Assembly: GCF_000418325.1 (NCBI RefSeq)
Contig: NC_021658.1
Span: forward strand, 8,136,001-8,200,000
Length of the DNA stretch: 64,000 bases
Source: Sorangium cellulosum So0157-2
GTDB lineage: Bacteria; Myxococcota_A; Polyangia; Polyangiales; Polyangiaceae
Reading direction: 5' to 3'
The notes beneath the pieces are model-generated. The model was not told the origin of the DNA, made no database searches, and saw only the letters and a program-made list of their open reading frames with translations. Of the stretch, positions 27,201 through 34,560 are shown one piece after another; position 1 is the stretch's first letter, and every line of letters starts with the position of its first letter. Position numbers and translations under genes: made by a program.

Positions 27201-27343
27201 AAGGCGTGCAGCGTGTTGTGGTGGACGAACACGCCGATGGGCCCCTGCGCTGGCAGGAGGTGCCCGGCGTGCTCGACCACATCGCGGAGGCGCGCCTGTC
27301 GCGCGGCGCCCGCGCGGAGATCCTGAGAGAGCTCGCTATCCAT
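24269..27343 (-). CDS. dabA: DabA (DUF2309) inorganic carbon transporter subunit
   Basis: A 1024-residue DUF2309 protein, the beta-carbonic-anhydrase-like half of the DAB energy-coupled inorganic carbon accumulation complex. The zinc ligands of the characterised family are all found: C491 and D493 in FCIDDRCEG, H681 and C696 in GHGSTSVNNPHQSAYDCGACGG, with the expected spacing of 15 between the last two. FVHHNTLHAFQHLPFHDAL near residue 40 is another family hallmark. It is expected to hydrate CO2 to bicarbonate vectorially at the cytoplasmic face, driven by DabB. It lies 76 bp downstream of the SulP gene and overlaps DabB by 11 bp, so it is part of one operon. Confidence 0.93.
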   Translation of the reverse strand: MDSELSQDLRAGAARQARLRDVVEHAGHLLPAQGPIGVFVHHNTLHAFQHLPFHDALAAASAVFEAEPYLSEADYRAHIASGRIGGEDLEAALAARFAALPDERRGPLSRHEIERLTLLHPIEAETAAGLAWRIAEAGETRRLRADVPAERRWRILESTERWLEARPETAARLRDQGGLDPESRAALALWDACRAVQLPPAPPAEPPLVDRVGEGRSHRDLLLALAGEDPAELVDPLLIRLLAAYLDEGVAHWAMPDRAQGLWRCFRDMAIEGARLAAPAFRGLDEELRQLDAAGIPPPAIAVRALDELGVPEERWEGYVTRVLLELPGWAGMIHRLEHTPSDRPPGSPPASLVEYLAVRLTLARYALRDVARRRLGYAGPLAGLVEHARRAARPPAPPPCSPDHDRPFRLFQLAQLAGLSAAEIAPLPVADRVWALSALEAFDAIARRRVLHEAYEHHHRVEALHGIAVSLRRPEEERAVKEPRFQVAFCIDDRCEGLRRHFEELSPRHETLGVAGFFGVPIRYRGLDDAGHASLCPVGVEPAHEIVERPHEEEAGRRRQARRRRWARLLHTLGRGSRTLARGVLLTPTLGLLSTIPLVGRVLFPRATARLRRALERRLLPVVPTRLLSPHDEGAAAAGAAAAGAGRPFTAAEKAARVAVTLENMGLTRGFAPIVAVLGHGSTSVNNPHQSAYDCGACGGRHGGPNARLFASMANDPEVRALLRGRGIDIPDGTCFVGGMNNTTTDEIVLYDRHLAPASHRAELAALSGALDAARALHAHERCRRFASAPAEGGPARALAHVESRAADLSEARPELGHVTNAVCVVGRRALTRGLFLDRRAFLVSYDPTQDPSGAILERVLLAVGPVGAGINLEYYFSCVDNRRYGAGTKLPHNLVSLLGVMEGSLSDLRTGLPKQMIEIHEPVRLLVVVEASTDTAAALCARQPALRELICNGWIQLACVDPDTRRIAHFTGDGFAPFSPPDDPLPEVQRSADWYAGRSGFVPPALIRAASTRPREVAHHAV

Positions 27344-27419
27344 GGCGATCCCGGAGATAAGGTGGTTCCTGGGGCCTCACCCGCGATGCGCGGCCGCGGC
27401 GGCCGCGCATCGCCTCGGC

Positions 27420-29069
27420 TCAGCGCTCGGCGACGGGGCTGATGATGGTCCTCTTCCTCGCCGAGAGCGGATGGGACGACAGCTGGAAGTGATCGCCTAG
27501 GCCCGAGAGGGTCAATGTCCGCCCGTCTCGCTTCATCACGGCCTCCAGCTCGTGCAGGTTGGACATGACCGTGTGATCGACGAGGCGGGCCTCCGCGAAG
27601 TCGATCTCGATGCTGGAGGCGCTCGCGTGGCTCGCGAGCTTCCGCTGGATGCTGAGATAGTTGCTGAAGACCGCTGCGTGCTTGACGCGCAGCACGACGC
27701 GCCCCCCCTCGGCGCGCTCCTCCACGTCCGGCCGGAAGAGGACGCGCAGCGGCGCGCCGTTGATCACGTGGATGAGCATCTTCACGACGACGCCGGCCGC
27801 GACCCCGACGAGCAGATCGGAGGCGATGCAGAACGCGGCCGTGGTGCCGAAGATGATGAGCTGCTCCCTGCCGATGCGGAGCGTCCTCACGAACTCCTTG
27901 GGGGACGCGAGGCGGGTGCCCGTGAACGTGAGCATGGCGGCGAGCGCGGCGAGGGGGATCCGGTGGATCAGCCCCGGCGCGAAGGCGACGAAGAGCAGGA
28001 GGAAGGTGCCGTGGAAGAAGTTCGACAGGCGGCTCTTCGCGCCGTAGCCGATGTTCGCGGAGCTGCGGACGATCTCGGAGATCATCGGCAGCCCGCCGAG
28101 CAGGCCCGCGATGAGGTTGCCGACGCCCGTGGCGAGCAGATCCCGGTCGAGATCGGAGCGGCGCTTCGCGGGATCGAGCGAGTCGACGGCCTTCGCCGAC
28201 AGCAGCGACTCGATGCTGCCCACCAGCGAGAACATCACGATGTATTTGATCGAGGCGGGCGTGCCGACGTGGCTGAAGTCGGGGAAGACGATCGCCTGGA
28301 GGAGGTTGCCCGGCAGGTTGACCAGGAAATTCGGCCCGATCGCGTACGTCGCGTGGGTCGCCGTGAGCGTGTAGGTGTGCTCGTGCTCGAGATCGAAGAC
28401 GTACGCGAGCGGCACGGACAGCGCCAGCACCAGCATCGGCGCAGGGATCTTCTGGAGAAAGCGCGATCTCTTGGCGACCGCCGGATAGCCGAAGAGGATG
28501 ATCAGCGAGAGGACGCCGATCAAGGCGATCTCGGGGTTCAGCCGAGCCAGGCTGCGCGGGATCTCCAGGATCAGGTGGAATGGCTCTTTCGCCGCGGGCG
28601 TGACGCCGACGAGCGTGTGGATCTGTTTCGAGCAGATGATGATCCCGATGGCCGCCAGCATGCCGTGCACCACCGAGACGGGGAAGAAGTCGCCGAGCTT
28701 GCCGGCGCGCGCCAGCGCGAAGGCGATCTGTGTCAGCGCGGCGACGGCGATGCACGCGAGCGCGCGGCGATATCCGACCGCGTTGTCGCCGCCGCCGAGC
28801 TCCTGCACGGCGCCCAGGGCGATGACGATGAGGCCCGCCGCCGGCCCCTTGATGGTCAGCGGCGCGCTGCCGAGCCAGGTGGCGATCATCCCGCCGACGA
28901 CGGCGGTGAGCACGCCGGCGATGGGCGGAAACCCGCTCGCCATGGCGATGCCCAGGCAGAGCGGCAGGGCGATCAGGAAGACGAGGAAACCTGAGACGAG
29001 GTCGTTCTTCCACGAGGCGGACGCGGGCGCCTGCGCCGGCGCGCCTGAAGAAATCATCGGGTTGGACAT
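27420..29069 (-). CDS. SulP-family anion (bicarbonate/sulfate) transporter
   Basis: About 549 residues with 12-14 predicted membrane helices and a C-terminal STAS domain (about residues 465-545). N-terminal signature: WKNDLVSGFLVFLIALPLCLGIAMASGFPP, followed by GSAPLTIKGPAAG. ATG at 29069 has GAGGG about 11 bp upstream; an in-frame ATG at 29099 would add 10 residues. SulP members carry sulfate, bicarbonate, chloride or other anions. The position immediately upstream of dabA-dabB argues for bicarbonate (BicA-like role). The 291 bp upstream, shared with the divergent ECF sigma gene, must hold both promoters; no recognised operator was seen. Confidence 0.88.
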   Translation of the reverse strand: MSNPMISSGAPAQAPASASWKNDLVSGFLVFLIALPLCLGIAMASGFPPIAGVLTAVVGGMIATWLGSAPLTIKGPAAGLIVIALGAVQELGGGDNAVGYRRALACIAVAALTQIAFALARAGKLGDFFPVSVVHGMLAAIGIIICSKQIHTLVGVTPAAKEPFHLILEIPRSLARLNPEIALIGVLSLIILFGYPAVAKRSRFLQKIPAPMLVLALSVPLAYVFDLEHEHTYTLTATHATYAIGPNFLVNLPGNLLQAIVFPDFSHVGTPASIKYIVMFSLVGSIESLLSAKAVDSLDPAKRRSDLDRDLLATGVGNLIAGLLGGLPMISEIVRSSANIGYGAKSRLSNFFHGTFLLLFVAFAPGLIHRIPLAALAAMLTFTGTRLASPKEFVRTLRIGREQLIIFGTTAAFCIASDLLVGVAAGVVVKMLIHVINGAPLRVLFRPDVEERAEGGRVVLRVKHAAVFSNYLSIQRKLASHASASSIEIDFAEARLVDHTVMSNLHELEAVMKRDGRTLTLSGLGDHFQLSSHPLSARKRTIISPVAER

Positions 29070-29360
29070 GGGGTGGTCGGCCCTCGGAGACGCGGGCATC
29101 CTGTGGGCCCGCTGTTCGTCAGAACACGCCCCAGGACGGGACCACTCGCCCCCAGGTTCCCGACGGGGGTGACGATTTCATCCGATGTGCAGGAACCTGC
29201 GCGGCGGCTCGTTCCGTCCTAGGGGGCGTCGATGTACAGCGCTCCCCTGCTCGAGACGCCGCCGCTCGCCCCGCCGTGGCCCGAGCGGCGGGCGCTACCC
29301 TGCCGTCCATTCCACGCTAGAGTTCCGGGCCTCGACGCTCCAGGCGCTCGAACGGCCCTC

Positions 29361-29948
29361 ATGACCGAATCGCGACCCCTCCTCGGCGAATCGCGCGCGC
29401 AGTTCGAGTCGGCGGTGCGCCCGGTGCTCCCGCGCCTTTACCGATTTTGCATCTCCCTCTGCGGCGTCCGGGATCAGGCGGACGATCTGTTCCAGAATGC
29501 GTTGCTCAAGGCGTACCTGAACGCGGCGTCGTTCGAGGGGCGCGCGGATCTCGGGGTGTGGCTCTGCGGGATCGCTCGGCACGAGTACCTGGAGGCCTAC
29601 CGGACCGAGGCGCGGCGCCGCGGCCTGCTCGAGCGGCTCGTCGACGTGTGCACCGAGGCGCTCGGCATCCTGCCTCGCGCCGATGCTCCGAGCCCGGAGG
29701 CGGCCGCGATCCTGAGCCAGGACACGGAGGTGCTCCTCGCGTGCCTTCAGGAGCTGCCCGAGGAATTCCGCACCGTGGTGGTGCTATGCGACATTGAGGA
29801 GCTCGGTTATGATAGTGTGGCCGAGCTCCTCGGAATCCCCAAGGGTACGGCGAAGAGCCGCCACGCCCGGGGGCGCGCGCGGCTGCGCGATGCATACGAG
29901 CGCGTGGCGGCGCAACTCGTCGTCGCGGCGCGAGAGGGGTCGACGTGA
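29361..29948 (+). CDS. ECF-type RNA polymerase sigma factor
   Basis: A 195-residue sigma-70 family member with region 2 (LPRLYRFCISLCGVRDQADDLFQNALLKAYLN, WLCGIARHEYLEAYR) and region 4 (LQELPEEFRTVVVLCDIEELGYDSVAELLGIPKGTAKSRHARGR, read in parts). Start at the ATG at 29361 (MTESRPLLGE); a longer frame upstream has no family similarity. The stop TGA overlaps the next gene's GTG by 4 bp, so the two are translationally coupled, as usual for an ECF factor and its regulator. It is transcribed away from the SulP-Dab operon; control of that operon is possible but unproven. Confidence 0.9.
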   Translation: MTESRPLLGESRAQFESAVRPVLPRLYRFCISLCGVRDQADDLFQNALLKAYLNAASFEGRADLGVWLCGIARHEYLEAYRTEARRRGLLERLVDVCTEALGILPRADAPSPEAAAILSQDTEVLLACLQELPEEFRTVVVLCDIEELGYDSVAELLGIPKGTAKSRHARGRARLRDAYERVAAQLVVAAREGST

Positions 29949-30553
29949 GCGGACAGGACCACGATGTGCCTCCGATTCCGCAGGATCTCGCGGCGAGCAT
30001 GCGGGCGCTGCGCGCGATGGGCCCTTCCGAGGCGCTCGTCGAGCGCGCGCTGAGCAAGCTCCCCGAGCGGCCGGAGCGCCCGGCGGCGGAGGGCGGCAAG
30101 AGGTCGCAGCGGGCGCAGAGCCGCTGGCGATGGGGAGCGATCATCGCCGCGCCGGCGCTCGCCGCGCTGGCGGTCGCCGTCTTGCTGGCGGGCGGCGGGG
30201 GCGCGAGCTCTCCCGCGATCGAGCGCTCCGAGGAGCGCGCCGTCGCGTTGCCGGACGACGGTCACGCGTGGATGCACCTCGATCTGTGGACGCACCGCCA
30301 CGCCGAGGAGCCGGCGGTGGTTCACCTCGAGGTCCCGGAGCACGTGCGCGTGCGGCTGCCCGACGGCGAGGGCGGAGCGCTGGAGGAGCACTGCCAGCAG
30401 GAGCGCTGCTCGCATCGGCTCACGCGCTACCGCGGCGACGCGCCGCTCAGCGTGGCCGTCGCCCAGCCGGGCCGTTACGAGATCCACGTCCGTCACGAGT
30501 CGAACGAGGCGCGCGTGCGGGAGCGCTTCGTGCTGACCGCGGTGCGTGACTGA
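29945..30553 (+). CDS. Membrane protein coupled to ECF sigma factor (putative anti-sigma)
   Basis: 202 residues: a cytoplasmic N-terminus of about 60 residues, one transmembrane helix (WGAIIAAPALAALAVAVLLAGGGG, about residues 63-85) and a periplasmic beta-rich domain of about 110 residues with HCQQERCSH and RYEIHVRHESNEARV. No zinc-binding HxxxCxxC motif is seen, so it is not a ZAS-type anti-sigma. The role is inferred from topology and from the 4-bp overlap with the sigma gene. GTG start 29945. Confidence 0.7.
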   Translation: MSGQDHDVPPIPQDLAASMRALRAMGPSEALVERALSKLPERPERPAAEGGKRSQRAQSRWRWGAIIAAPALAALAVAVLLAGGGGASSPAIERSEERAVALPDDGHAWMHLDLWTHRHAEEPAVVHLEVPEHVRVRLPDGEGGALEEHCQQERCSHRLTRYRGDAPLSVAVAQPGRYEIHVRHESNEARVRERFVLTAVRD

Positions 30554-30569
30554 GCCCGGGCGCGCCTGA

Positions 30570-30589
30570 GAGCCTGCTCGCGCAGGCTC
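30570..30589 (+). terminator. Stem-loop between convergent genes
   Basis: GAGCCTGC-TCGC-GCAGGCTC forms a perfect 8-bp stem with a 4-base loop 17 bp after the stop of the sigma-partner gene. It lies between that gene and the convergent mazG gene. There is no U-tract, as common in high-G+C genomes. Confidence 0.55.
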
Positions 30590-30592
30590 CGC

Positions 30593-30669
30593 GCCGACGG
30601 GGTTGAGCTCGACGCCTTCTGGGAGCCTGGTTGTGCGGCCGCCGCGCGACCGGGGTTGAGCTCGCCGCC
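30593..30669. repeat. Two degenerate GGGGTTGAGCTCG repeats
   Basis: Two related 24-bp segments (30593-30616 and 30646-30669) share CGGGGTTGAGCTCG with different flanks. They resemble the GGGTTGAGGTCG half of the 54-bp unit at 1392-1998, so may be scattered relatives. They fill the convergent gap before the mazG stop. Confidence 0.45.
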
Positions 30670-30673
30670 GCGG

Positions 30674-31528
30674 TCAGGTCCGCTGTTCGCCGCGCTTGGC
30701 CTCGTCCCAGTAGCCGTCGAGCTCTTCCAGCGTCAGGGTGTCGTCGGACGCCTTGGCGGGCCAGCCGCCGTGCCGCTCGATGACCCGCCGCTCGACGTGC
30801 TCGAAGCGCCGGGTGAACTTGTCGATCGTGCGGCGCAGCGCCCCCTCCGCGTCGACGCCGGCGTGGCGCGCCAGGTTCCCGAGCGCGAAGAGCACGTCGC
30901 CGAGCTCCTCCTCGATGGCGGCGGGGTCCCCGCTCTCGAAGGCCCGATCCAGCTCTCCGAGCTCCTCCTCGACCTTCGCGCGCGAGCCCCGCGCGTCGGG
31001 CCAGTCGAAGCCCACGCGCGCGACCTTCTCGCCGACCCGCTGCGCCCGGGTCAGCGCCGGCAGGCTGCGGGGAACGCCGCCGAGCACCCCGCGGTCCTTG
31101 CCCTGCCGGGCCCGCTCCGCCGCCTTGATGCGCTCCCAGTTCCGGAGCACCTCGTCGGCGTTCTCGGCGCTCTCGTCCGCGAACACGTGGGGGTGGCGCC
31201 GCACGAGCTTCTCGCAGATCGCGGCGACCACGTCGTCGGGGCCAAACGCCCCCTCGGCCCGGGCGAGCTCGGCCTGGAAGACGACCTGGAGCAGGAGATC
31301 CCCGAGCTCGGCGCACAGCTCCTTGCGGTCGCCGCCGTCGATGGCATCGATGACCTCGCAGGCCTCCTCGAGCACGTAGCGCCGGAGCGTCGCGAAGCTC
31401 TGCTCGCGGTCCCACGGGCATCCATCGGGCGCAAGGAGCCGCTGCATCAGCTCGACGAGGCGCGGAAACGTACGGCCGGCCTGCTCCGGAAGCGGCGGCG
31501 CCTCCACAGGATCGAAGGGGCGAGGCAT
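30674..31528 (-). CDS. mazG: Nucleoside triphosphate pyrophosphohydrolase MazG
   Basis: A 284-residue protein with two MazG domains. The N-terminal one has GCPWDREQSFATLRRYVLEE and the metal motif EEACEVIDA...ELGDLLLQVVF; the second has KVEEELGELDRA...EEELGDVLFALGNLARH. This tandem layout matches full-length E. coli-type MazG. It hydrolyses NTPs to NMP plus pyrophosphate and is linked to clearing aberrant nucleotides or moderating stress alarmone levels. It is monocistronic, convergent with the ECF-sigma operon, and starts at ATG 31528. Confidence 0.95.
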   Translation of the reverse strand: MPRPFDPVEAPPLPEQAGRTFPRLVELMQRLLAPDGCPWDREQSFATLRRYVLEEACEVIDAIDGGDRKELCAELGDLLLQVVFQAELARAEGAFGPDDVVAAICEKLVRRHPHVFADESAENADEVLRNWERIKAAERARQGKDRGVLGGVPRSLPALTRAQRVGEKVARVGFDWPDARGSRAKVEEELGELDRAFESGDPAAIEEELGDVLFALGNLARHAGVDAEGALRRTIDKFTRRFEHVERRVIERHGGWPAKASDDTLTLEELDGYWDEAKRGEQRT

Positions 31529-31665
31529 GCAGTGCTACTAGCGCAAACCGCCCCCGCCGCGGAAGAGCAGGCGAAGCGATGTTACGCGATGCGTCACTGT
31601 GGATCCGGGATCGATGCCGTGAGAAAAGTTTAGACGTCGTCGAGGTTTCGGCGGCGAGGACGACC

Positions 31666-32895
31666 ATGAAGAGCGCAGGCTATGTGGTGCTGTTCACGAT
31701 CGCCGGGTGCTCGCAGGGGGTGTGTCGGAGCGTCGGGAGCGCTCTGAGCCCGGCGCCGAGCCCGGCGGCCTCTGCGGTGGGGACCGTGGAGGTGCCGACC
31801 GTGGTTGAGGTCCAGGCGGCCGACGGGGGAGAGAGGGAAACGCTTGACGAGCAGATTGCCCCATTGCGCAAGGGCGGGCGCCACCTCATCGCAGAGCCCC
31901 CCAACGACGCGGAAGAGGCCGCTTACGTCACGTGGATCGCAGCGGCGGGCGTCGCCGCCCAGAGCCGGCAGCCACCTCCGGCGGCCCCACCCGGGTTCGC
32001 GCTGCGGGTGGTCCCCGGTCGCGACCTCTGGCTGCTGTCCGAGGACGACTCGCGCCGTCGGGGCGCGGCCGCGGTGGTGCTGCGCACAGGAGCAGCAGCG
32101 CCGCTCATCGTGGAGGCGCCGCACACCTTCTTCGACCAGGGGACGCTGCCCATCGCGCTGGCCATCTTCGAGGCGCAGCGAGCGCGTGCGCTGATCGTCA
32201 ACACGTCGCACCGGTACGGCGGCGGGCCTAAGCCAAGCAACGCCATCGGGGACGACGAAGGCGAAGGAACGGGCGGCGCGAGCGCGGATGAGGCGGCCGC
32301 CGAGACGCAGGCAACGGGGGACGGCGCTCGGACGGCGGGCAGCGGGCGGGCGGGGTCCGGCGCCACGGGCGTGGGCGGCAGCGGTGGCGTCCAGGGCGCA
32401 GGCGGCGGCGCGCGGGGGGACATCGTTGCCGCCCGCGAGCGGCCAGCGGTGACGCTTGCCTTCGCAGACGTGGCGCATGCCGAGCGCTCCTTTTTCCTGT
32501 CGGCCCACCGGGCGCTGCTCCAGAGCTTTCCCGGCATGCCGACGGTGCAACTGCACGGTTTTCAGGACAGCTCGGCGCCAGACGCCGCCGCCATCGCAAG
32601 CGCCGTGGGGCACGGCGCCAACCTTGAGCGGCTGCTCGCCCCACTGCGGGCGGTCGTCAGTGACGGGAAGGTCCTCGCCTACCCCGCCGACATCAACAAG
32701 CTCGGCGGTGCCACCAACGTGCAGGCCCGGTGGTCGCGCCAGATGGGCGCGCCATTCTACCACCTCGAGCTGTCGCGAGCGTTGCGCGACAAGCTGCTCA
32801 CGGACGAGGATTTGCGGCGCCGCTTCGCGGCGGCCTTCGCGGGCCTCGCGGCCGGAAAAGGCCAGGAGGAAACCCGACCCGGGTTGTCCCCGTAA
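31666..32895 (+). CDS. Uncharacterised lipoprotein with N-acetylmuramoyl-amidase-like or hydrolase-like domain
   Basis: 409 residues from ATG 31666 (MKSAGYVVLFTIAGCSQG), giving a lipobox TIAGC. Two conserved blocks, APLIVEAPHTFFDQGTLPIA...ALIVNTSHRYGG and HAERSFFLSAHRALLQSFP...QLHGFQDS, flank a Gly/Ala-rich insert of about 80 residues. Glu and His in VEAPHTFFD, the TSHRYG segment and QLHGF resemble zinc-hydrolase (amidase/peptidase-like) active sites, but I cannot assign the family firmly. The last codons (EETRPGLSP) are encoded by an exact copy of the CCGACCCGGGTTG repeat core at 32874-32886, so the natural 3' end may have been altered by the repeat. Confidence 0.6.
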   Translation: MKSAGYVVLFTIAGCSQGVCRSVGSALSPAPSPAASAVGTVEVPTVVEVQAADGGERETLDEQIAPLRKGGRHLIAEPPNDAEEAAYVTWIAAAGVAAQSRQPPPAAPPGFALRVVPGRDLWLLSEDDSRRRGAAAVVLRTGAAAPLIVEAPHTFFDQGTLPIALAIFEAQRARALIVNTSHRYGGGPKPSNAIGDDEGEGTGGASADEAAAETQATGDGARTAGSGRAGSGATGVGGSGGVQGAGGGARGDIVAARERPAVTLAFADVAHAERSFFLSAHRALLQSFPGMPTVQLHGFQDSSAPDAAAIASAVGHGANLERLLAPLRAVVSDGKVLAYPADINKLGGATNVQARWSRQMGAPFYHLELSRALRDKLLTDEDLRRRFAAAFAGLAAGKGQEETRPGLSP

Positions 32896-33247
32896 TGGTC
32901 TTCCCCCGCTTCCGAGGCCCCCCGGAGCGCTCAGAGGCTCGCAGCGCGCAGCAGGCGACGTTTCCGTCGCACGACCGACTCGCGGCACAACGGTCCGATC
33001 GCCCCGAACGGAACTCACGGCCCGCCTCCATGAGCCCGATCGAATTCGAAGTGAAGACCTACGTGACCGCGCTCGCGGCTGTTGAGACTGTCCGCGCAAG
33101 CGAGGGAGGACCACTGCCCAACCTGCGCCGGCCACCACACCCGATCTCAGCCGGGCTGGTCGGGTTCTTGGTTTCCAACCTGGGTTGGGTTCGTGAGTTC
33201 AACCTGGGTCGGGTTTGCAGCACGTTTGCAGCTGCTTGGTTCCACGG
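32896..33247. other. Gene-poor interval with degenerate CCCGGG-type repeats
   Basis: This 352-bp gap lies between the lipoprotein gene and the stop of the transposase-like gene. An 85-codon frame (ATG 33030) crosses it but reads through repeat sequence and matches nothing. Degenerate copies of the dispersed repeat occur at 33176-33189 (CAACCTGGGTTGGG) and 33200-33213 (CAACCTGGGTCGGG). Base composition is visibly more A/T-rich than the flanking genes. Confidence 0.6.
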
Positions 33248-34165
33248 TCATATCGCGGAAACGACGCCCGTCACGCTGGCGCCGTGAAACGTATGCATCC
33301 ACCACGTTCCGGCCGGGAACAGAACGCTGCGTACGCCGGCGCGCCATCGCTCGAGCGCCGCGCGGTATGACGCGCGAAACGCCCGCACAGCTGCACCTGC
33401 GATTCGCCATGCATCCCCCTGCTCCCGACCGACCGCAAACGTAGGATTGCGTTCGCGCAGCGCTTCGAGGCTTGTAGCACGTTCGTAAGGGGAAATCTTA
33501 CTGGCTCGCTCCGCCCCAAGAAATCTACGACCAAGCTGCTGCATCTGCGCATGAGCTTGCGCTTCGTGCCGCTCGAGCTCGGCGGCGACCTGTTGACGAA
33601 AGCCCTCCGCGTTGTGCTCGATCACCGGCGGCAACGAGAGCGGAAGCGTCACTTCCTCGGGCCAATGCGGGTTTTCTGGATCGAGATACGCGGAGGGGCG
33701 CGTCGCGCTCAGCGCACCTAGGCCGAGCTCGCCCACATCCACCTTGGCGCCCGGCCACTCACGCGCATGCCGTACGAGGCCAGCAGCCACCGGATTGGCG
33801 AGGACGTAGGCGATCTTCTCCACCACCGCCGCGGGCGTCAGCAGCCGCACCACGCTCGGCGCCTCGTGGTCCCACACTGGTCCTTCCCATGCGCGGATCA
33901 CCTTCGTCCCGAGCGCGACGATGCGATGATAGAACTGCAGGAAGCGCGGCAATACACCCTTCACGTCGGTCACGATCAAGTGTAGATGCGTCGACATCGC
34001 GCAGAGCGCATGGACGTGGACGCCGTAACGGCGGGCGGAGATCGCTAGGGCATAGATCAGAAGCTGATTGATGACCGCATCTGGTCGGAGGAGCAGGTGC
34101 CGACGCATGATGCGACGGGTGATCAGATACGTCGCGCCTGGAGCGATCTCGCGAGGCTGGCTCAT
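33248..34165 (-). CDS. IS200/REP-associated (RAYT-like) HUH transposase
   Basis: A 305-residue protein with an N-terminal Y1-transposase domain of the TnpA_REP type. It begins SQPREIAPGATYLITRRIMRRH, has the HUH metal motif in MSTHLHLIVTD, and a candidate nucleophile Tyr in RFLQFYHRIVALG. A C-terminal extension of about 150 residues (LANPVAAGLVRHAREWPG... and ERHEAQAHAQMQQLGRRFLG) is common in RAYT proteins. ATG 34165 was chosen; earlier in-frame ATGs exist at 34171 and 34210. RAYTs are single-copy domesticated transposases that mobilise REP palindromes. CCCGGG-centred repeats lie on both sides, so these are plausible substrates. No IS ends or target duplication were seen. Its codons are less G/C-biased than its neighbours. 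Confidence 0.82.
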   Translation of the reverse strand: MSQPREIAPGATYLITRRIMRRHLLLRPDAVINQLLIYALAISARRYGVHVHALCAMSTHLHLIVTDVKGVLPRFLQFYHRIVALGTKVIRAWEGPVWDHEAPSVVRLLTPAAVVEKIAYVLANPVAAGLVRHAREWPGAKVDVGELGLGALSATRPSAYLDPENPHWPEEVTLPLSLPPVIEHNAEGFRQQVAAELERHEAQAHAQMQQLGRRFLGAERASKISPYERATSLEALRERNPTFAVGREQGDAWRIAGAAVRAFRASYRAALERWRAGVRSVLFPAGTWWMHTFHGASVTGVVSAI

Positions 34166-34223
34166 GGCCATCGCATAAAACAAACGTCGTGCCAGGATCG
34201 TGACGAACAATTTCGATGAGTTA

Positions 34224-34560
34224 CCACCTTCTCAGGGGTGGCGGCCGCGTTCCGTGGGTGGCGGCCGCCAGGTCCTGGTGACCTCAACCTAGGTCGCGTC
34301 GGCCGCCAGGTCCTGGTGACCTCAACCTAGGTCGCGTCGCCAACCTCAACGTGGGTCGGATCGCTGGTCGCTCAACCCGGGTCCGAGGTCCCCGCAACCC
34401 GGATCGGGGCGCTGCCACAACCCGGGTCACCGCAACCCGGGTCGGGTCGCCGCCAACCCGGGTCGGGTCGCCGAACCCCAACCCGGGTCGGGTCGGGTCC
34501 CGCACGGGTCGGGTCGGGTCGCCGAACCCCAACCCGGGTCGGGTCGCCACGCCGCCCCCG
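34224..34560. repeat. Cluster of CCCGGG-centred REP-like repeats
   Basis: Upstream of the transposase-like gene. A 38-bp unit occurs twice in tandem (34263-34300 and 34301-34338), with CCTAGG-centred cores. It is followed by seven or more copies or variants of CAACCCGGGTCGG up to about 34545. CAACCCGGGTCGG is the exact reverse complement of the CCGACCCGGGTTG core of the array at 1392-1998. From 34427 on, the repeats lie inside the 3' end of the flavin monooxygenase ORF. Confidence 0.85.

Noticed and set aside
33030..33287. 85-codon ORF starting MSPIEFEVKTYV
   Set aside because: It reads through degenerate repeats, ends in the overlapping transposase gene and has no domain or start signal.
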